DNA of 64,000 bases, from positions 61,023,766 through 61,087,765 of the forward strand of contig NC_072801.1 in assembly GCF_028583425.1 (NCBI RefSeq), given 5' to 3'. The notes under the pieces were generated by a model. It saw nothing but the letters and a program-made list of their open reading frames with translations. It made no database searches and was not told the DNA's origin. This DNA comes from Eublepharis macularius (lineage: Eukaryota; Chordata; Lepidosauria; Squamata; Eublepharidae). Below are positions 34,623 through 45,592 of this stretch, in pieces. The position numbers were made by a program, and so were the translations under genes. Within the stretch, counting starts at the first letter, position 1, and every line of letters starts with the position of its first letter.

Positions 34623-36531
34623 TCCGATATCCTGGTGGCGAAGGGTGGGGGTGGGGAGTGGTTTGACGATGATGGTTGATCATCAAGAAGTGAGTTGGAG
34701 ATGGGTGGGAATTGAGAGAAACATTGTGCATGAAGAAAAAATCGACTCAAAATCAGCTTCAAGGAAAAGATCAGGGTAAAAGTTGTCTCAAAAGAACCAG
34801 AAAAATACCCTGGGGGAGAACAAAAAAAACTTGAAACGAAAACTGTGGAGAAATGCTTTTATTTGTAGGTTTGGACTGGGTCAAAATCTTCACCCCCCCT
34901 TTAAAAAGTGTCTCTTAGCTGAGAACAAGTGTGGAGGGTGGGGGGAGGAAAGCCAGCTGCTTTCCAAAGGGCACCCAGCCTTTGGCTTAATTATGCAGAT
35001 GTGGCCAGAAGGCTTTCTGCTAGAAGCTTACCTTTCCAGTTGTGTATGGGAGAGGACAGAGACTTGGAGGGCTAAAATGCCAGCAAGTTTCTTCCTGGAA
35101 CCTCTAGGAAAAGCCTTTCTCACCGGCACCTTGCTTTGACCTGCCCAGGGGGTGGGCAAAGGGAGAGAATAAAACCTCCTGGTGCAGAGAGGAGGGTCTC
35201 TTTGGCTGATGCGAGCTGTGAGCTGAAAGAGCTGAGAGCTGGCTCCCTGTAGGTTGTGGCAATGGACCATCCGGAGGCTGGAGGCCAGAACCAGGAAGAG
35301 TATGAGGACCTCTCAATAAACTGGAACTTTCTAAGACAGAGAGCCTGCCTAAACAGAAGATCTAAGGTAAGCATGTACAGATGGAGAGAGAGAGGAACTG
35401 CGTTTTTGAGTTGCCTTGTTTGTTTTTGAGCTCTGCTTACAAGTGTGTGAACATTTTTTTCTCTTTTCTTTAATACACACTTTTAAAATTATTAAATGCT
35501 GGAAGCCGTTCTCTACATCACAGAGACTGCCAGTGACAACTACGCTATCTAAAAGAGGTGCCACAGGAAGCGGGTGGTCTGTTGGCTGTGCCCCAGTGGC
35601 ACATAAGTGCAGTAAACCATCCCTGCAGTAACCACGTGCTGGGTAGCAGGAGACTGGGTGCAAGGCAGGGAGTGGGGAATCTCGTGGCCCTCCCCACAGG
35701 CAATTCCCACAAAGGCCAACTGGTGGCAAGAGAGTAGGCACAAAAGCCCCTCTGAGGGTTGGGGAGGCACCACGAGGGAGGCACATGGGGTGGACACAAG
35801 TAAAGTATCTGACTGCTTCTTCAATCAGACCAATGTCCAATGGCTTGAATAGTCTAGCTTATTTAAAACGAGACATCTCTACAAACAGTAAGATAACAAT
35901 GTGATTGGGGCAAATACTTTATACAGAAACACTAGGGATGTTAACTCCAGGATGGGAAATACCTGGAGATGTTGGGGGGTGAAGCATGAAGAGGGCGTGG
36001 TTTGAGAAAGGGAGGGAGTTCAGCAGGGTATTATGCCATAGAGACCACCCTCGAAAGCAGCCAGAGTTTCTGTCCATGGAGATATGAAGGTTTGGATGCA
36101 TATACACAAAGCATGGAAACACTTCAGATTCATGGCCTGGCTCAAACAGGCCAACCCAACATTGCTATTAATTCTCTGGTGAATTCAGGACAACTTAATG
36201 CCCACTCAGAGCGATTTACAAAGTATGCCATTATTATCCCCACAACAATCACCCTGTGAGGTGGGTGGGGCTGAGAGAGCTCCTAGAAGCTGTGACTGAC
36301 CCAAGGTCACCCAGCTGGCTTCGAAAGGAGAAGTGGGGAATCAAACCCGGTTCTCCAGATTAGAGTCCTGCCGCTCTTAATCACTACATCAAACTGGCTC
36401 TCTCAGTGGGTTGTGCAAACTAACTCCATTAAAAGGAATTGTGTCTGAGGGCATGAGCAGCAAATTAACAATTTTACATGTGGTTTTTCATCTGCATCAT
36501 GTATATGCAGAGGCCAATATTTGATGCTGAA
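34623..36531 (-). other. Gene B intron with repeat fragments
   Basis: 35150-35620 has TATA-like and AATAAA signals (GAGAATAAAACC, CTCAATAAACTGG) and may be an old LTR, unproven. 35930-36075 is a partial GGGTTGCCAG-type MITE. 36175-36405 is a LINE 3'-end unit with CCCAAGGTCACCCAGCTGG, like 15560-16095. No exon recognised. Confidence 0.35.
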
Positions 36532-36722
36532 GCAGTAGAAAAGAGCAAGAATCCAGTAGCACCTACAAGACTAACAAAATTTGTGATAGGGTATGAGTTT
36601 TCATGAGTCACAGCTCTCTTCTTCAGATGTGGTATCTGATGAACTGAGCTGTGACTCACAAAAGCTCATACAAATTGTGTTAGTCTTATAGATGCTACTG
36701 GATTCTTGCTTGTTTCTACTGC
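36532..36722. mobile_element. Palindromic MITE-like repeat, ~190 bp
   Basis: Left GCAGTAGAAAAGAGCAAGAA matches the inverse of the right end TTCTTGCTTGTTTCTACTGC. CCAGTAGCACCTACAAGACT and the central GAGTCACAGCTC also mirror. Related text (TTAGAGACCAACA) occurs at about 11400 and 36850. Confidence 0.5.
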
Positions 36723-37101
36723 TACAGACGGACTAACATGGTTACCCATCCTGATCTATTTGATGCTGAAGTCAGAGTGAGACAGCTCTGTATCTCCTTA
36801 AAATATAGACAATTTGGTCTTGTGAGCAGTTCAGCAAGATTTAAGTCCAGTGGCATGTTAGAGACCAACAACATTTTCAGTGTATAACCTTTTGAGAGTC
36901 AGAGTTCCCTTCCTCAGATATGAGTAGGAATGGAGATCCCTGAGCCTTTATATCTCAGCCAGAAGGTGAGAGGGGTGTTACAAGGGATGGCATCAGGATG
37001 CAAAGGTACAATGCAGCTTGATTAGATGGGAGGGGTGTACCAAAGGAGGATGTCAGGATGTAAAGGTACAATGGAACACTCCAGCTTGATCATCTTGAAC
37101 A

Positions 37102-37787
37102 GGAGGTGGGCATTGCCTCCTGCTCCACACCTGATCCAGGCTGGGTGAAGGGGGGGCATTGCCTCATGCTCCTGATCCCTACCAGGTGAAGTTGGGAGTG
37201 GGCATTACCTCCTGCTCCGCTCCTGATCTCAGCTGGGTGAAGGGGGCCCAGCATTTCCTCCTGCTTCATGGCTGATCCGAGCTGGGTGAAGGGGAGCAGG
37301 CATTACCACCTGCTCTGCTCCTGATCCCTGCCAGGTGAAGTTGGGGGTGGGCATTACTTCCTGCTCTGCTCCTGATCCTGGGTGGGTGAAGGGGGGCGGC
37401 ATTTCCTCCTGCTTCATGGCTGATCCTCAGCCGGGTGAAGGGTAGTGGGTATTGCCACCTGTTCCGCTTCTAATACCAGCTGGGTGAAGGTTGGGGTGGG
37501 CACTGCCACCTGCTCCTGATCCCATCTGGGTGCAGGTGGAGGGCAGGTATTGCCACCTGCTCCACTCCTGATCCCAGATGGGTGACAGCAGGGGACAGGC
37601 ACTGTCACCTGCTTTGCTCCTGATCCCAGCCGGATGAAGGCAGGGGACAGGCACTGCCATCTGCTTTGCTCCTGATCCCAGCTGGGTGAAGGCAGGGGAT
37701 GGGCATTGCCACCTGCTCTGCTCCTGATACCAGCTGGGTGAAGGTGGGGGCTGGCATTGTCACCTGCTCTGCTCCTGATCCCAGCCT
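37102..37787. repeat. Minisatellite, ~50-bp units (array 1)
   Basis: About 13-14 units built on GGGCATTGCCACCTGCTCC, then TGATCCCAGCTGGGTGAAGG. Open frames with repeated AGIRSRAGGNA-like peptides are products of the period and not genes. The same unit forms the array at 62690-64000. Confidence 0.85.
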
Positions 37788-38111
37788 GCGCTTCCCATCG
37801 TGGCACGCTTTCTGGCTGCCTCATCTGGGCTTCCCTCCGCAGAGTGTCCTCTGGTGGTGCACCAGGGTAAGAACTGAGTTGTCTTGAATACACTTAACCT
37901 TTTATATAGTAGGATGGTTTCCTCACTGCTGGAATGGCTGCTGATACAGTAAAGTGGTGATGGGACTTCCACATGGCAGAGTTCCTGCAGTTTCCCTGCC
38001 CCAATACCCCAACAGCAGCTATTACTGCCTCTCCTGGGTCAACAAGGCTTTTCTAGTTGTTGTTTTTTTATTATTAAAAAACCAGCAGTTTCATAGCATT
38101 ATACAGATACA

Positions 38112-38294
38112 TTGGCTGAGTCCACATTACCTCAACATGTCCCGGTGTTGCGCTAAACGTTTGCTAAACACCCGAAAGTATAGCGTCTTTCAAGCGCGAT
38201 TTCTGAATCGCGCTAGAAAGACGCTATACTTCCAGGTGTTTAGCGAACATTTAGTGCAACACAGGGATGCACCGAGGTAATGTGGATTCAGCCA
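38112..38294. mobile_element. Palindromic MITE, ~183 bp
   Basis: TTGGCTGAGTCCACATTACC at the left is mirrored by GGTAATGTGGATTCAGCCAT at the right. AAAGACGCTATACTTCC-type blocks pair across the centre at about 38203. Confidence 0.6.
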
Positions 38295-38763
38295 TTGTTA
38301 GAACAGTAAGTTAACAGGTCCTGAGACTTCCCAGTTTTTATTTTTTTTAATGAGGTAAGTCTCTAGCCTCTTCCCTTCTGGAGGTATGCTTTCTTCTTAT
38401 AAGTTGAGGGTCGACCTTTGGTCTCTGTATTAAGAACCAACGTGGGATGACTTTGATGCCAATAAGTGCTTTGAAAATGTAACTCAGCTCCTCAAACCTC
38501 TGCTCTCTAACAACAGACTTTTAAAAATTACAACTTAACCTGGCAGAAGGTGATTTGATCAGGTAGAACTGCCAGGAAAGAGCGAGTACACTACTTAACA
38601 CATTTGCCACCTTAAGACAAATAATCAGACATCTCATCTCCTTAAGGTCAACCTATAAGAAGCTCCTTAGGCAGAAGAAGCTTGACTATGGCAAACTGCA
38701 GTGGCAGGAACTGTGATTGGCAGTCCATGAAAAAGACGGAATCCCCATTTTGGGAACACGTAG

Positions 38764-38946
38764 ATCGTCTTCGTCCTTCTGTGCAGCCCCACATTGGGAC
38801 TGCGCAGGCGCAGGCCAGCCGCGGAAAAGATTTTTCTAGCTTTTAGAGATGTGAAGGGGACGTTCGGATCCACCGCGCATGCGCGTCGGTGTTCCCGCCA
38901 ATTTTGAATGCATATATATCCGAACGTCCCCGGCATTCCCTCAGTT
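38764..38946 (+). repeat. DIRS left inverted terminal repeat
   Basis: Runs from ATCGTCTTCGTCC to CATTCCCTCAGTT. Its inner part mirrors 51251-51400; its outer ~30 bases are matched only in the internal complementary region. Confidence 0.82.
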
Positions 38947-39075
38947 CCTTTTTCGCCGCCGTACGAAAAGGTTCTATTGTCTAGCGTTTATTCTCTCAGC
39001 GTCTCTTCGGAGTTTTTGGATCGTGATCTTCTAGTCGGTATTTCTTCCCCTTGTCGGTGGGAGATACCGTTCGTT

Positions 39076-41220
39076 ATGTCCCAAACTTCTTTGTTTAAGA
39101 AGTGTCTTAAGTGCGGCACTAAAATGACGCACTCAGACGGCCATGAGCTCTGCCTCATCTGCCTGGGCGAGGGGCATGTTGTCGAGCGCTGCTCCATCTG
39201 TATGTCATTCACTCCGAAGGCAAGGAGTGATCGGAAGGCCAGGCTCCGTGCCTTCTTGTGGGATGCTAACCTTCTCCCCCCCAAGCCATCGGGCTCTTCG
39301 GGAGATAGACCCCGCTCCGCCGCTCCGTCGCCGGCGCCGTCTCGTAAGTCGCCAGAGCAGCTCCCCACGGAACCGACGGGGCAACCCGTTCCGGAGGCCC
39401 GACCTGACTCCGGTTCCGGGGATCGTCCTTCCGACCGGAAGGCCAAGAAGCGTTCCGCATCCAAGCCGAAGTCCTCCTCCAAGCCTTCGGCCGCAGAGGC
39501 TGCTTCGGAACCCCAGCCCAAGAAGGCCAAGACGAAATCGAGGGCCAAGGGCCGTACTTTATCCCCGGCTCCGACTGTGCAACCTGGTACTCCATCTGGA
39601 CCGGTCCTGATCCCTGACGATGTGGTGAGTCTCCACACCCCGTCTCCTCCTTGCACGCCTCCTCCGTCGGTTCCCGAGGAATTCGTGCCGTTCCCGTCTT
39701 TCACGGAACCGTTCCAGTCATTCGAACGTTCCCTGCCTTCCGCCCCGGCGCCTTCGGAGGCCTCTGTTCCATTGCCGTCTACCTCGTCGGTTCCGATGCC
39801 TCTTCGCTGGCCTGCCCCGGTGCCTGCTCCTCTGCCTCCTTGTCAGCCTGTCGCAGGGATTGGGAACATGACCTCCTGGCAGGATTTTGTGGCGTGGTTC
39901 CAGCAGTCGCTGCCCTTCCTGCAGCATCCTTTGGTTCCGATGGTTTCCGTTCCGGCTCAGCCTGTCGGGCTCCCGGCATCCGCTCCTCCTCCTCCTGGCT
40001 TGCCTCTGCGACCGTCGGTTCCTGCGGCTTGTCCGTCGGTCCCGACCGCTCACCGGTCTTCGGTTCCGACGCAAACCTCGCCGGAGTTTTCAGATTCCGA
40101 GGATGAGGAAGGTCTGGCGTCCCCGTCAGAGTGCTCTTCGGACGCGGCCTCTGATCCTTCCCCGGATGACACCGTGGGTGGGCCCCGTTCATCGTCCCCG
40201 AATGACGACTACAGGCTGTTCTCCGAGCAAATGATGCGGATGGCCGCCGCGCTGGAGATAGACGTCTCCTCCACGACCTCCAAGCCCAAGAGTAAGCTGC
40301 TGGAGGCACTGTATTCCGGGTCCCCCGCGTCGGTGGCGTTTCCCCCTGTGGAGGATTTTGTTGACAGCGCTCTCGCGCTCTGGCAAACACCGGCGTCCGT
40401 GTCCGCGACGGCAAAGAAGGTAGAGAGGTACTACCGTTTAAAACAGGATGATTGCCCGTACCTCTTCAGTCATCCGAAACCCTCGTCCATCGTGGCTGAG
40501 GAGGGTCAGGCTCAGTTCCGTTCCGGTTCCTCGTCGGCCCCGGCGGACCGAGAAGGCAGAAAGCTGGATGGCATGGGCAGGAAAGTCTACTCGTCCGCGT
40601 CTTTGGGATTCCGTATTGCCAACTTCCAGGCCATAATGGGGTCCTACAATCTGTTCCTCTGGAAACGGCTGTCCTCTTACCTTTCCGATCTCCCCGAGGA
40701 TCGCCGCCACTTGGTGAAGGCCCTTCAGGCAGAGGCCATACGGCTGTCAAAACAGCAGATGACAGCGGGCAAGGATGCTGCCGATTCCGCGGCGCGCTCG
40801 ATGGCGACTTCGGTGGTCCTGCGTCGACACGCCTGGCTCCGGTCCACTGCCCTGCCGCCAGAGAAGAAGGCGAAAGTGGAGGATTTCCCATTCGAGGGGC
40901 CCCAGCTCTTCTCGGAGAAGACGGATGAGTCCCTCTCCCTGATGAAAAAGAATCAGCAGACGGCCAAGTCCCTCGGAGTCGCCCCCTCAGCTCAGTCGTC
41001 GGGTCCGAGGTATCGTTATGGTCGGTTCCGATCCTACCAGACCCCTTACCAGCCTTACCAGCAGCGTCAAGGGCGCTTCTTCTCGGGCCAGTCCTACGGT
41101 CACCGATCCTATTCAGCCCAGCAGCGTCACTCTTCCAGGCGCTCCAGCCGGTCCAAGGGCAGGCAACAGCCCTCTTCACCCAAGCCTTCGACCTCGGTGC
41201 AGAAGCCCTCGGTCTTCTGA
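39076..41220 (+). CDS. DIRS gag-like ORF (fossil)
   Basis: The start MSQTSLFKKCLKCGTKM is typical of DIRS ORF1. It has a CLKCG pair and a CX2CX4HX4C knuckle near residues 24-37, a long Pro/Ser-rich middle, a helical region (about 380-560) and a basic Arg/Gln/Tyr-rich end. About 714 residues. Confidence 0.8.
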   Translation: MSQTSLFKKCLKCGTKMTHSDGHELCLICLGEGHVVERCSICMSFTPKARSDRKARLRAFLWDANLLPPKPSGSSGDRPRSAAPSPAPSRKSPEQLPTEPTGQPVPEARPDSGSGDRPSDRKAKKRSASKPKSSSKPSAAEAASEPQPKKAKTKSRAKGRTLSPAPTVQPGTPSGPVLIPDDVVSLHTPSPPCTPPPSVPEEFVPFPSFTEPFQSFERSLPSAPAPSEASVPLPSTSSVPMPLRWPAPVPAPLPPCQPVAGIGNMTSWQDFVAWFQQSLPFLQHPLVPMVSVPAQPVGLPASAPPPPGLPLRPSVPAACPSVPTAHRSSVPTQTSPEFSDSEDEEGLASPSECSSDAASDPSPDDTVGGPRSSSPNDDYRLFSEQMMRMAAALEIDVSSTTSKPKSKLLEALYSGSPASVAFPPVEDFVDSALALWQTPASVSATAKKVERYYRLKQDDCPYLFSHPKPSSIVAEEGQAQFRSGSSSAPADREGRKLDGMGRKVYSSASLGFRIANFQAIMGSYNLFLWKRLSSYLSDLPEDRRHLVKALQAEAIRLSKQQMTAGKDAADSAARSMATSVVLRRHAWLRSTALPPEKKAKVEDFPFEGPQLFSEKTDESLSLMKKNQQTAKSLGVAPSAQSSGPRYRYGRFRSYQTPYQPYQQRQGRFFSGQSYGHRSYSAQQRHSSRRSSRSKGRQQPSSPKPSTSVQKPSVF

Positions 41221-41472
41221 CTAAGCCTGAACGCTCCCCTGTTGGCCTCCGAGGACACTTCCTCTGCTGCCCAGTTTCTGGACAGGCTTCGGCCTTTTTT
41301 GCCCTGTTGGCAACGTGTTACTTCTGACACTTGGGTCCTGTCCATTGTGGCCCATGGTTACAAGTTAATGTTTACAGATGCACCTCCTCTCTCTCTCCCT
41401 CCCCGTTGTTCTACATGTTGTGATGTTGTGTTACACAATAATGTTATGGAGTTGGTTAACAAAGGTGCTGTC

Positions 41473-41889
41473 TGTCAGCCTGTGGCTAGATAAGGCTCTT
41501 CCTACAGGTTCCCTTTCAAAAGCAAACAAGAGTCCATTGATTGAATAAGGAAACTTTACTGCAGAAAAGGTCCATTATAGTCCACTGTCCTGAATAGAAG
41601 ACTCAGGATGGTACACAGTCATTGTTACCAATGAAGGGCAAAGCATGAGGTACAGAGTAACAGTTCCCATCTGCATCAGCCTCCCCCCACAGTTCTCAAA
41701 ACAACATCTTTCAGTCTTGGGAAGCTGCTCTCCTTCAAGGCCAATGCTTGGTGGAACGGTGTTAGACAAAACAGTCTCCTCCGGTGGGAAAGCTGCCTGG
41801 GAACTGGTGCACCTGTGGGGAAAGCACTTAGATACTAGAAGCATTAGAAAATGGAGTCAGTACAGTTTAAACACACACTGGACCTGACA
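41473..41889 (-). repeat. Gypsy 3' LTR
   Basis: 417 bp. I see no difference from 47952-48368. Adjacent to it on the inside is the polypurine run (TTTTAAGGGGGGCAGAA on the - strand). Confidence 0.88.
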
Positions 41890-41900
41890 TTCTGCCCCCC

Positions 41901-44900
41901 TTAAAATAGATCCCCCCCTGGTTTATATGGGTAATGAGTATGGAAAGCTTTGGTTAATCTAGGAGCATGAACATGTACAGAGTTCACCCACTCATCGTAT
42001 CCAGAATCAAAGTCCTTCCACCTAATGAGGTAAAAAAGCTGATTCCGTTTGAATTTAGAGTCCAAAATTTGTTGCACTTCATAGTGTATTTGGTCGTCTA
42101 TCAAAGTTGGAATGGGTGGAGCTTTGATGTGCCACTTGTTGTCGGTGGGAGCTCTTTTGAGGAGACTGACATGAAATGTATCATGAACATGGCGCAAGTT
42201 CTTGGGTAAATTTATAGCAACAGTCACTTTATTGATTACTTTGCGCACAGGGAAAGGTCCAAGGAACTTTAACGCTAGTTTGCGGCTTGTCTGAGCTAAT
42301 TTCAGGTTTTTGGTGGAAATATAAACATGATCTCCAGGTTGCAAATCCCATTCGGCCGCACGATGGCGATCTGCGTACTTTTTGTAATCCAGTTTGGCTT
42401 TTTCGAGGTGTCTTTTAATAAGAGTCCATTGCTGCGTGGCCTCCCCCCACCATGAAGATACATCAGGCGAACTAGAGGAATGGAGAGGGGGAGTGTCCAA
42501 CGGGAAGGGATTGAAGTGAGCTCCATATACAATTTTGAAAGGGGCCTCCCCAGTGGAAGCATGCACACTGTTGTTGTATGAGAATTCAGCTAAAGGAAGA
42601 AGGTCCACCCAATTATCTTGTTGGAAATTAATGTAGCAACGAAGGAATTGCTCTAAAATCTGATTAGTTTTTTCGGATTGTCCGTCGGTTTGTGGGTGGT
42701 GGCTTGAGCTGATTCCTTGCTCAATATTCAACATTCGCAAAAGCTCCCGCCAGAATTTGGCAACGAACTGTCCGCCTCGATCCGAAATCACCTTGGACGG
42801 AAAAGAATGTAATTTTACGATGTGTTTTAAGAATAAATCCGCTAGTTTCCGAGCGGTGGGTATAGCAGTACATGGAATAAAATGAGCTTGTTTGGAGAAC
42901 AGATCTACCACGACTAAAATGCAATTATGTCCTTTCGAAAGAGGTAAATCAGTGATAAAGTCCATAGATATTATTTCCCACGGTCTGTTAGGCGTTTCCA
43001 ATGGTTGTAGGAGCTAACGTATTGGGAAATGTCTTTGCGCATGCCCGGCCACCAGAATTGCCGTTGTATTAGATGCAACGTTTTCAGATACCCATAATGA
43101 CCAGCAGTGGGGGCATCGTGACATCGCTGTAATACCTCTCGTTGGAGGCTGTCCGGGACGTAAAATTTGCTTCCAGCTAGCCAATCCCCCTGTGGGGATT
43201 GAGCCAGTTTACTTTTAGGTGCTTTATCCCCCTCCTTTTCCACCTCAGCTTTAAGTTTCGATTTCCACTCCTGGTTATGCGGGAGGGGTTGGCTTGCGCG
43301 GCTGCGGGTAGTCACCACGCCTCCCAATTGCGTAGGTGAGAAGACCGTGTCTACAGTCTCCTCCCGTTTGCTCTTGTGTTGGGGCATGCGCGATAGGGCG
43401 TCTGCAAGAAAGTTAGTCTTGCCCGGGAGGTAATTTAAAGTGAAATTGAATTTGGAAAAGAATTCTGCCCATCGTAATTGTTTGGCATTCAGTCTGCGAG
43501 GGCTTCGAAGGGCCTCCAGATTTTTATGATCTGTCCAGACCTCGAAGGGATATCGCGCCCCCTCCAGCCAATGTCTCCAGTTAGTGAGGGCTGCTTTTAC
43601 TGCAAAAGCTTCCTTCTCCCACACATTCCAATTCCTTTCTGCTTCTGAAAATTTCCTTGACAGGAATGCACAAGGCCGTAATTTCCCATCCTCCCCCTTC
43701 TGCAATAATACCCCTCCTATCGCCGCATCGCTGGCGTCGACTTGTACTATGAAAGGGTAATTCTCGTTGGGGTGGCAGAGGATGGGTTCTGTTACAAATT
43801 GCTCTTTCAGGCATTCGAAAGCAGTTTGGCAATCGGATGTCCATTATATTTTGGAGGAGGGTTTTTTAGCCTGGTCCCCTTTATTTTTAGTCTTTAACAA
43901 TTCGGTTAAGGGGAGCGTGATCTGGGCAAAGTTTGCTATAAAGTCTCTATAGAAGTTGGCAAAACCCAGGAACGACTGCAGTTCTTTGCGGGTGGTGGGA
44001 GTTTGCCATTCTTGGATCGCTTGTATCTTGGCTGGATCCATTTTTAAACCCTCTTGGGAGATACAGTACCCAAGGTAAGTGAGTTCAGTTTTGTGGAATT
44101 CACATTTGGACAACTTGATGGGTAGTTTATTATTCATCAAAGTGGCCAGGACTTTTTGCACCATTTGAATGTGTTCCTCCTCTGTGTTCGAATAGATTAA
44201 TACATCATCAAGGTACACCACTACCCCTTTATAAAGGAACTCGTGTAGAACTTCATTTATCATGGACATGAATACAGACGGGGCTCCCGCCAATCCAAAG
44301 GGCATAACTAAGTATTCATACTGTCCGAGGGGTGTATTAAATGCGGTTTTCCACTCATCCCCTGCCTTGATACGGACGTGGAAGTAAGCATCTTTTAAGT
44401 CTAATTTTGTAAAGATCTTACCTTGGGCCACGACGTTGAGAAGGTCTCGGATGAGCGGGATGGGATAGGCGTTGTTGGTGGACACAGCATTAAGTCCTCT
44501 AAAGTCCGTGCACAGCCGAAGTCCCCCATCTTTCTTCTTCACGAAGAGTACCGGAGCGGCATGGGGGCTATTGGCTGGGCGGATGAACCCTCTTTGAAGA
44601 TTGGTGTCGATGAATTTTCGGAGCTCCTCTCGTTCATGGAGACTCATGGGATAGAGTCGTCCTTTGGGCAGTGAGGCTCCAGGTACAATTTCCACCGCAC
44701 AGTCAGTTCGTCGGTGCGGGGGTAAAGTATCAGCTTCTTCTTCGGAGAAAGCATTCAGAAAGGGCCAGTACGGTTCGGGTATTTGGTTTATTTCTTCTTG
44801 GGTGAGAAGAGCCTTCTCGGTGTGAGTTGGATCACTACCCCAGTTTTGGTTCCAGCGATGGTTTTTACAGTTGGCGTGACTGAAAGTGACGCATCCTTCT

Positions 44901-45592
44901 GCCCAATTTATGTAGGGATTGTGATCACATAGCCACTTGCTGCCTAGAATTAACGGGTATTTGGCAGTGGAGCTGATGACAAAAGACCTTTTCTCCCAGT
45001 GTTGGCCCATGCCGGTGATTACTGGAGTGGTTTCGGTGGTAACAGGGTTCATATTGGTGCCATCCATTTGTTCAAAAATTACTGGATTTTGCAATTCACG
45101 AGTTGGTAGGACTAGTCCGTTGACTAGGGCTGGGGCGATGATGTCTCTTGAGCAGCCCGAGTCGATGAGGGCTTGCACTCGGATGTGCATCTTCCTCTCC
45201 GGGTTAAGTAAAGTCACTGGCATGAATAAGATGGACCCAGGTGGCCGGTTCCGCGCAGGGACGGGCTTGGGGTGGATCTGTCGTTTGGGCCCTTTTACGA
45301 CAGATCCATCTCGTTTCCCGACTGGGGGCTTTCTGGATTTACCTCTGCGTTTGGGGAAGCGGGGTCGTATTCCATAACTTCTTCCGCTTCCAGCCCCCTT
45401 TCTGAGGCGGGCCTTTGGGAAGCGCCGCGGCCTCTGTTCGCTCGTGGAGCGGGAATCGGGCGTTGGAGAGTAGGAAATGGAGCAAGGGTTGGACGCCGTA
45501 GTTGAAGCGGAGGTCTTTGCACAGGCCGGTAGGGGCATTGTGCTGCAAAGTGACCGGCTTGTCCGCATTGCAAACACAGCCCTTGTTGCCAT
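41901..45592 (-). pseudogene. Gypsy pol region (fossil)
   Basis: Domains in - strand order: aspartic protease (LIDSGCS), RT with YLDDVLIYS, RNase H, integrase with an HHCC-type region and a catalytic core (ISMDFITDLP, HHPQTDGQSE), and a chromodomain (YLIRWKDFDSGYDEW). It is carried in several open segments and counted as broken. Confidence 0.82.

Noticed and set aside
35150-35620. Second solo LTR
   Set aside because: TATA-like and AATAAA signals are present, but ends and flanking duplication could not be found, so it is only mentioned.
35349-35840. A 163-residue - strand ORF
   Set aside because: No domain, no splice support, and it overlaps an unassigned repeat-like stretch.
37102-37787. 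CRISPR-like array
   Set aside because: Units are contiguous with no unique spacers, and this is vertebrate DNA; a minisatellite explains it.
37229-37893. Repeat protein with AGIRSRAGGNA units
   Set aside because: It is the translation of the ~50-bp minisatellite. The other frames and array 2 give similar peptides.
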